Positions 4,874-6,535 of a stretch of DNA of 6,535 nt are shown here, one piece after another. A model generated the notes under the pieces. The model saw only the letters and a program-made list of their open reading frames with translations, was not told the DNA's origin and ran no database searches. Where the stretch lies: positions 1 to 6,535 of the forward strand of contig CAXBPY010000091.1 in the NCBI GenBank assembly GCA_963977675.1, given 5' to 3'. The stretch's first letter is position 1. Every line of letters starts with the position of its first letter. The translations under genes and the position numbers were made by a program. Source of the DNA: CAXBPY01 sp003455275 (GTDB lineage: Bacteria > Bacteroidota > Bacteroidia > Chitinophagales > UBA10324).

Positions 4874-6535
4874 ATGATTATGAATATTGAAAAGAAAGCG
4901 TGGATGGCCGATGACAATACCAGCGAAAAAAATTCTGATTCTCCTGATAAGCAACAGAGAAAAAATATTGTTGTACCGCAGGCGGCAAAGGAATTATTTG
5001 TAAACGCGACAACAAACAGCGGAGTAGAAATTGCCCTGCTTGAAGATAAACATTTAGTTGAGCTTCATCAGGATCAACTCAATTCATCTTTCTCTATCGG
5101 AGATATTGTGCTTGCGAGGATGCAAAAAATTCTTCCGGGATTGAATGCAGCTTTTGTTGATATCGGGTTTCACAAGAATGGTTTTCTGCATTACTCTGAT
5201 CTCGGTCCGCAGGTGCGTTCGGTGCAGAAGTTTACCAACATGGCACTCGCCGGGCAAACCGACGGAACGCTCAATGATTTTAAACTCGAACAGGAAACTT
5301 TAAAGACCGGTCGCATTGGTCCGCTCTTCGGGAAGAAACAAAATGTGCTGGTGCAAATCATTAAGGAACCAATCAGCTCGAAAGGTCATCGCCTCAGTTG
5401 TGATTTGAGTTTAGCCGGAAGATACATTGTGCTGATTCCATTTACGAATTATGTAACTGTTTCGAAAAAATTAAATTCAGGCGAAGAGAGAAAGAGATTG
5501 CTTCGACTGGTAGAAAGTATTCGGCCGAAAAATTTCGGAGTGATTGTGCGCACCGTTGCCGAAGGAAAATCTGTTGCTGATATTCATGAGGACATGGAAA
5601 ACCTCATGAGCAAATGGAAGGAAATGACCCGGCAGCTAAAGGATGCGGTGGCTCCGAAAAAAGTGTTGAGCGAGATGGATAAAACTTCCACCATCCTGCG
5701 TGATATGCTGAATCCTTCTTTCAACAAGATTGTGGTGAATAGCAAGGAGATGTTCGACGACATCCGCACACTCATCGGTCGCATTTCTCCCGACAAGGAA
5801 AATATTGTTCAGCTCTACAATGGCAAAACGCCTCTGTTCGACAACTTCGACATCACGCGGCAGATAAAATCTGCGTTCGGAAAAGTGGTGAACATGAAGA
5901 GCGGCGCTTACCTTGTGATTGAACACACCGAAGCGCTGCATGTGATTGATGTAAACAGCGGACACAAAGTGGGCGGCGAACAAAACCTCGACGACAACGC
6001 TCTTAAAATAAATCTGGAAGCTGCAGAAGAAATTGCGCGGCAGCTTCGCCTGCGCGATATAGGCGGAATCATTGTGATTGATTTCATAGATGTTCGCAAT
6101 CCCGAAGGAAAGCGGCAACTCAATAATGCCATCATGAATTTTATGAAGGCTGACAAAGCGCGCCACACCATTCTTCCGCTCAGCAAATTCGGCATTGTGC
6201 AAATAACGCGGCAGCGTGTGAAGCCGCAGTTGACGATTACTACTTCTGAAACCTGCCCGAGCTGCAATGGCAGCGGACAAATCAGTGCTTCGATCCTTAT
6301 CTCTGATGAGATTGAACACAAACTCGATTACATCATCACGAAACAAAACCAGAAGAAGATCACACTCTTTGTGCATCCGTATCTTGAAGGATATTTCAAG
6401 CAGGGAAAATTTTTCTCTTCCATACAATGGAAGTGGCGCCGCAAGTATGGGCAGTGGGTTACTATCGAAAGCAATGAATCAGTTCCGCTGAATGAATATC
6501 ATTTCTATGACAAAGCGGGAGAGGAGATTGAGGCG
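4874..6535 (+). CDS. Rne/Rng (RNase E/G) family endoribonuclease, C-terminus cut by right window edge
   Basis: The frame is open for 554 codons to the right edge. It encodes a single-strand-specific endoribonuclease that cleaves AU-rich RNA in mRNA decay and rRNA processing. An S1 domain is at about 48-110 and beyond (SIGDIVLARMQKILPGLNAAF, then HKNGFLHYSDL), broken by a loop at about 112-146 before it resumes with NVLVQIIKEP. The RNase H-like/DNase I-like catalytic part carries HVIDVNSG (Asp359) and GGIIVIDFID (Asp403), equivalent to the Mg-binding Asp303 and Asp346 of E. coli RNase E. The Zn-link motif CPSCNGSG (Cys461, Cys464) is present, so dimer/tetramer assembly is expected. The tail after about 477 is that seen in G-type Bacteroidota enzymes, and little more should follow. 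The first 35 or so residues are polar and poorly conserved; ATG codons at 4874, 4880 and 4904 are all possible starts. I chose the first in frame; the third would give a shorter extension (MADDNTSEKN). Confidence 0.5.
   Translation, partial: MIMNIEKKAWMADDNTSEKNSDSPDKQQRKNIVVPQAAKELFVNATTNSGVEIALLEDKHLVELHQDQLNSSFSIGDIVLARMQKILPGLNAAFVDIGFHKNGFLHYSDLGPQVRSVQKFTNMALAGQTDGTLNDFKLEQETLKTGRIGPLFGKKQNVLVQIIKEPISSKGHRLSCDLSLAGRYIVLIPFTNYVTVSKKLNSGEERKRLLRLVESIRPKNFGVIVRTVAEGKSVADIHEDMENLMSKWKEMTRQLKDAVAPKKVLSEMDKTSTILRDMLNPSFNKIVVNSKEMFDDIRTLIGRISPDKENIVQLYNGKTPLFDNFDITRQIKSAFGKVVNMKSGAYLVIEHTEALHVIDVNSGHKVGGEQNLDDNALKINLEAAEEIARQLRLRDIGGIIVIDFIDVRNPEGKRQLNNAIMNFMKADKARHTILPLSKFGIVQITRQRVKPQLTITTSETCPSCNGSGQISASILISDEIEHKLDYIITKQNQKKITLFVHPYLEGYFKQGKFFSSIQWKWRRKYGQWVTIESNESVPLNEYHFYDKAGEEIEA

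Noticed and set aside
5636..6427. A 263-codon open frame on the minus strand inside the Rne/Rng gene
   Set aside because: The plus strand carries unmistakable RNase E/G motifs throughout. The antisense protein has no recognisable domain and its composition (many His, Arg, Val) is what mirrored codons give.
1..6535. Mobile elements, CRISPR arrays, tRNA/rRNA genes, toxin-antitoxin or defence systems
   Set aside because: No transposase, integrase, terminal inverted repeats, spaced direct repeats, clover-leaf or defence motifs were seen on either strand; the window looks like a core chromosomal segment.

Overview
The window (about 40% GC by eye) looks like chromosomal DNA from a member of the Bacteroidota, probably an uncultured relative of the Sphingobacteriales/Chitinophagales type; the genus cannot be told. 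The clues are a DUF4175-type membrane protein, an HU protein with the Bacteroidota-style arm (IPEHFIPAFKPAKTF), a Rne/Rng ribonuclease preceded by a tiny COX24-like basic protein, A-rich leaders without Shine-Dalgarno sequences, and promoter-like boxes resembling the Bacteroidota consensus (TTG, then TAnnTTTG).

Layout. (1) Bases 1-1865, minus strand: the N-terminal 621 codons of a large DUF4175-family envelope protein, cut by the left edge. (2) 1866-2030: a divergent intergenic region with one promoter-like site facing each way. (3) 2031-2939, plus: a TIGR01777/YfcH-type SDR with a TTG start. (4) 2961-3356, minus: a small unrecognised lipoprotein converging on the SDR gene. (5) 3357-3508: a regulatory region with an A/T palindrome touching the lipoprotein start codon, a 14-bp tandem repeat and a good promoter for HU. 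(6) 3509 to the right edge, plus: HU, an anchored TPR protein (TTG start), a 31-residue basic COX24/mS38-like protein that is easy to miss, and a Rne/Rng ribonuclease cut by the right edge but nearly complete.

The four plus-strand genes from 3509 are close together (gaps of 19, 6 and 86 bases) and probably form a housekeeping cluster for nucleoid structure, ribosome and RNA processing. The left half holds cell-envelope genes and a general oxidoreductase. There is no sign of a mobile element, CRISPR array, tRNA, rRNA, defence cassette or other accessory system. I looked for an undescribed system and did not find a convincing one. What merits a second look is small: the 31-residue gene, the HU arm tip, the repeats between the lipoprotein and HU genes, and the leader and N-terminal extension of the ribonuclease.
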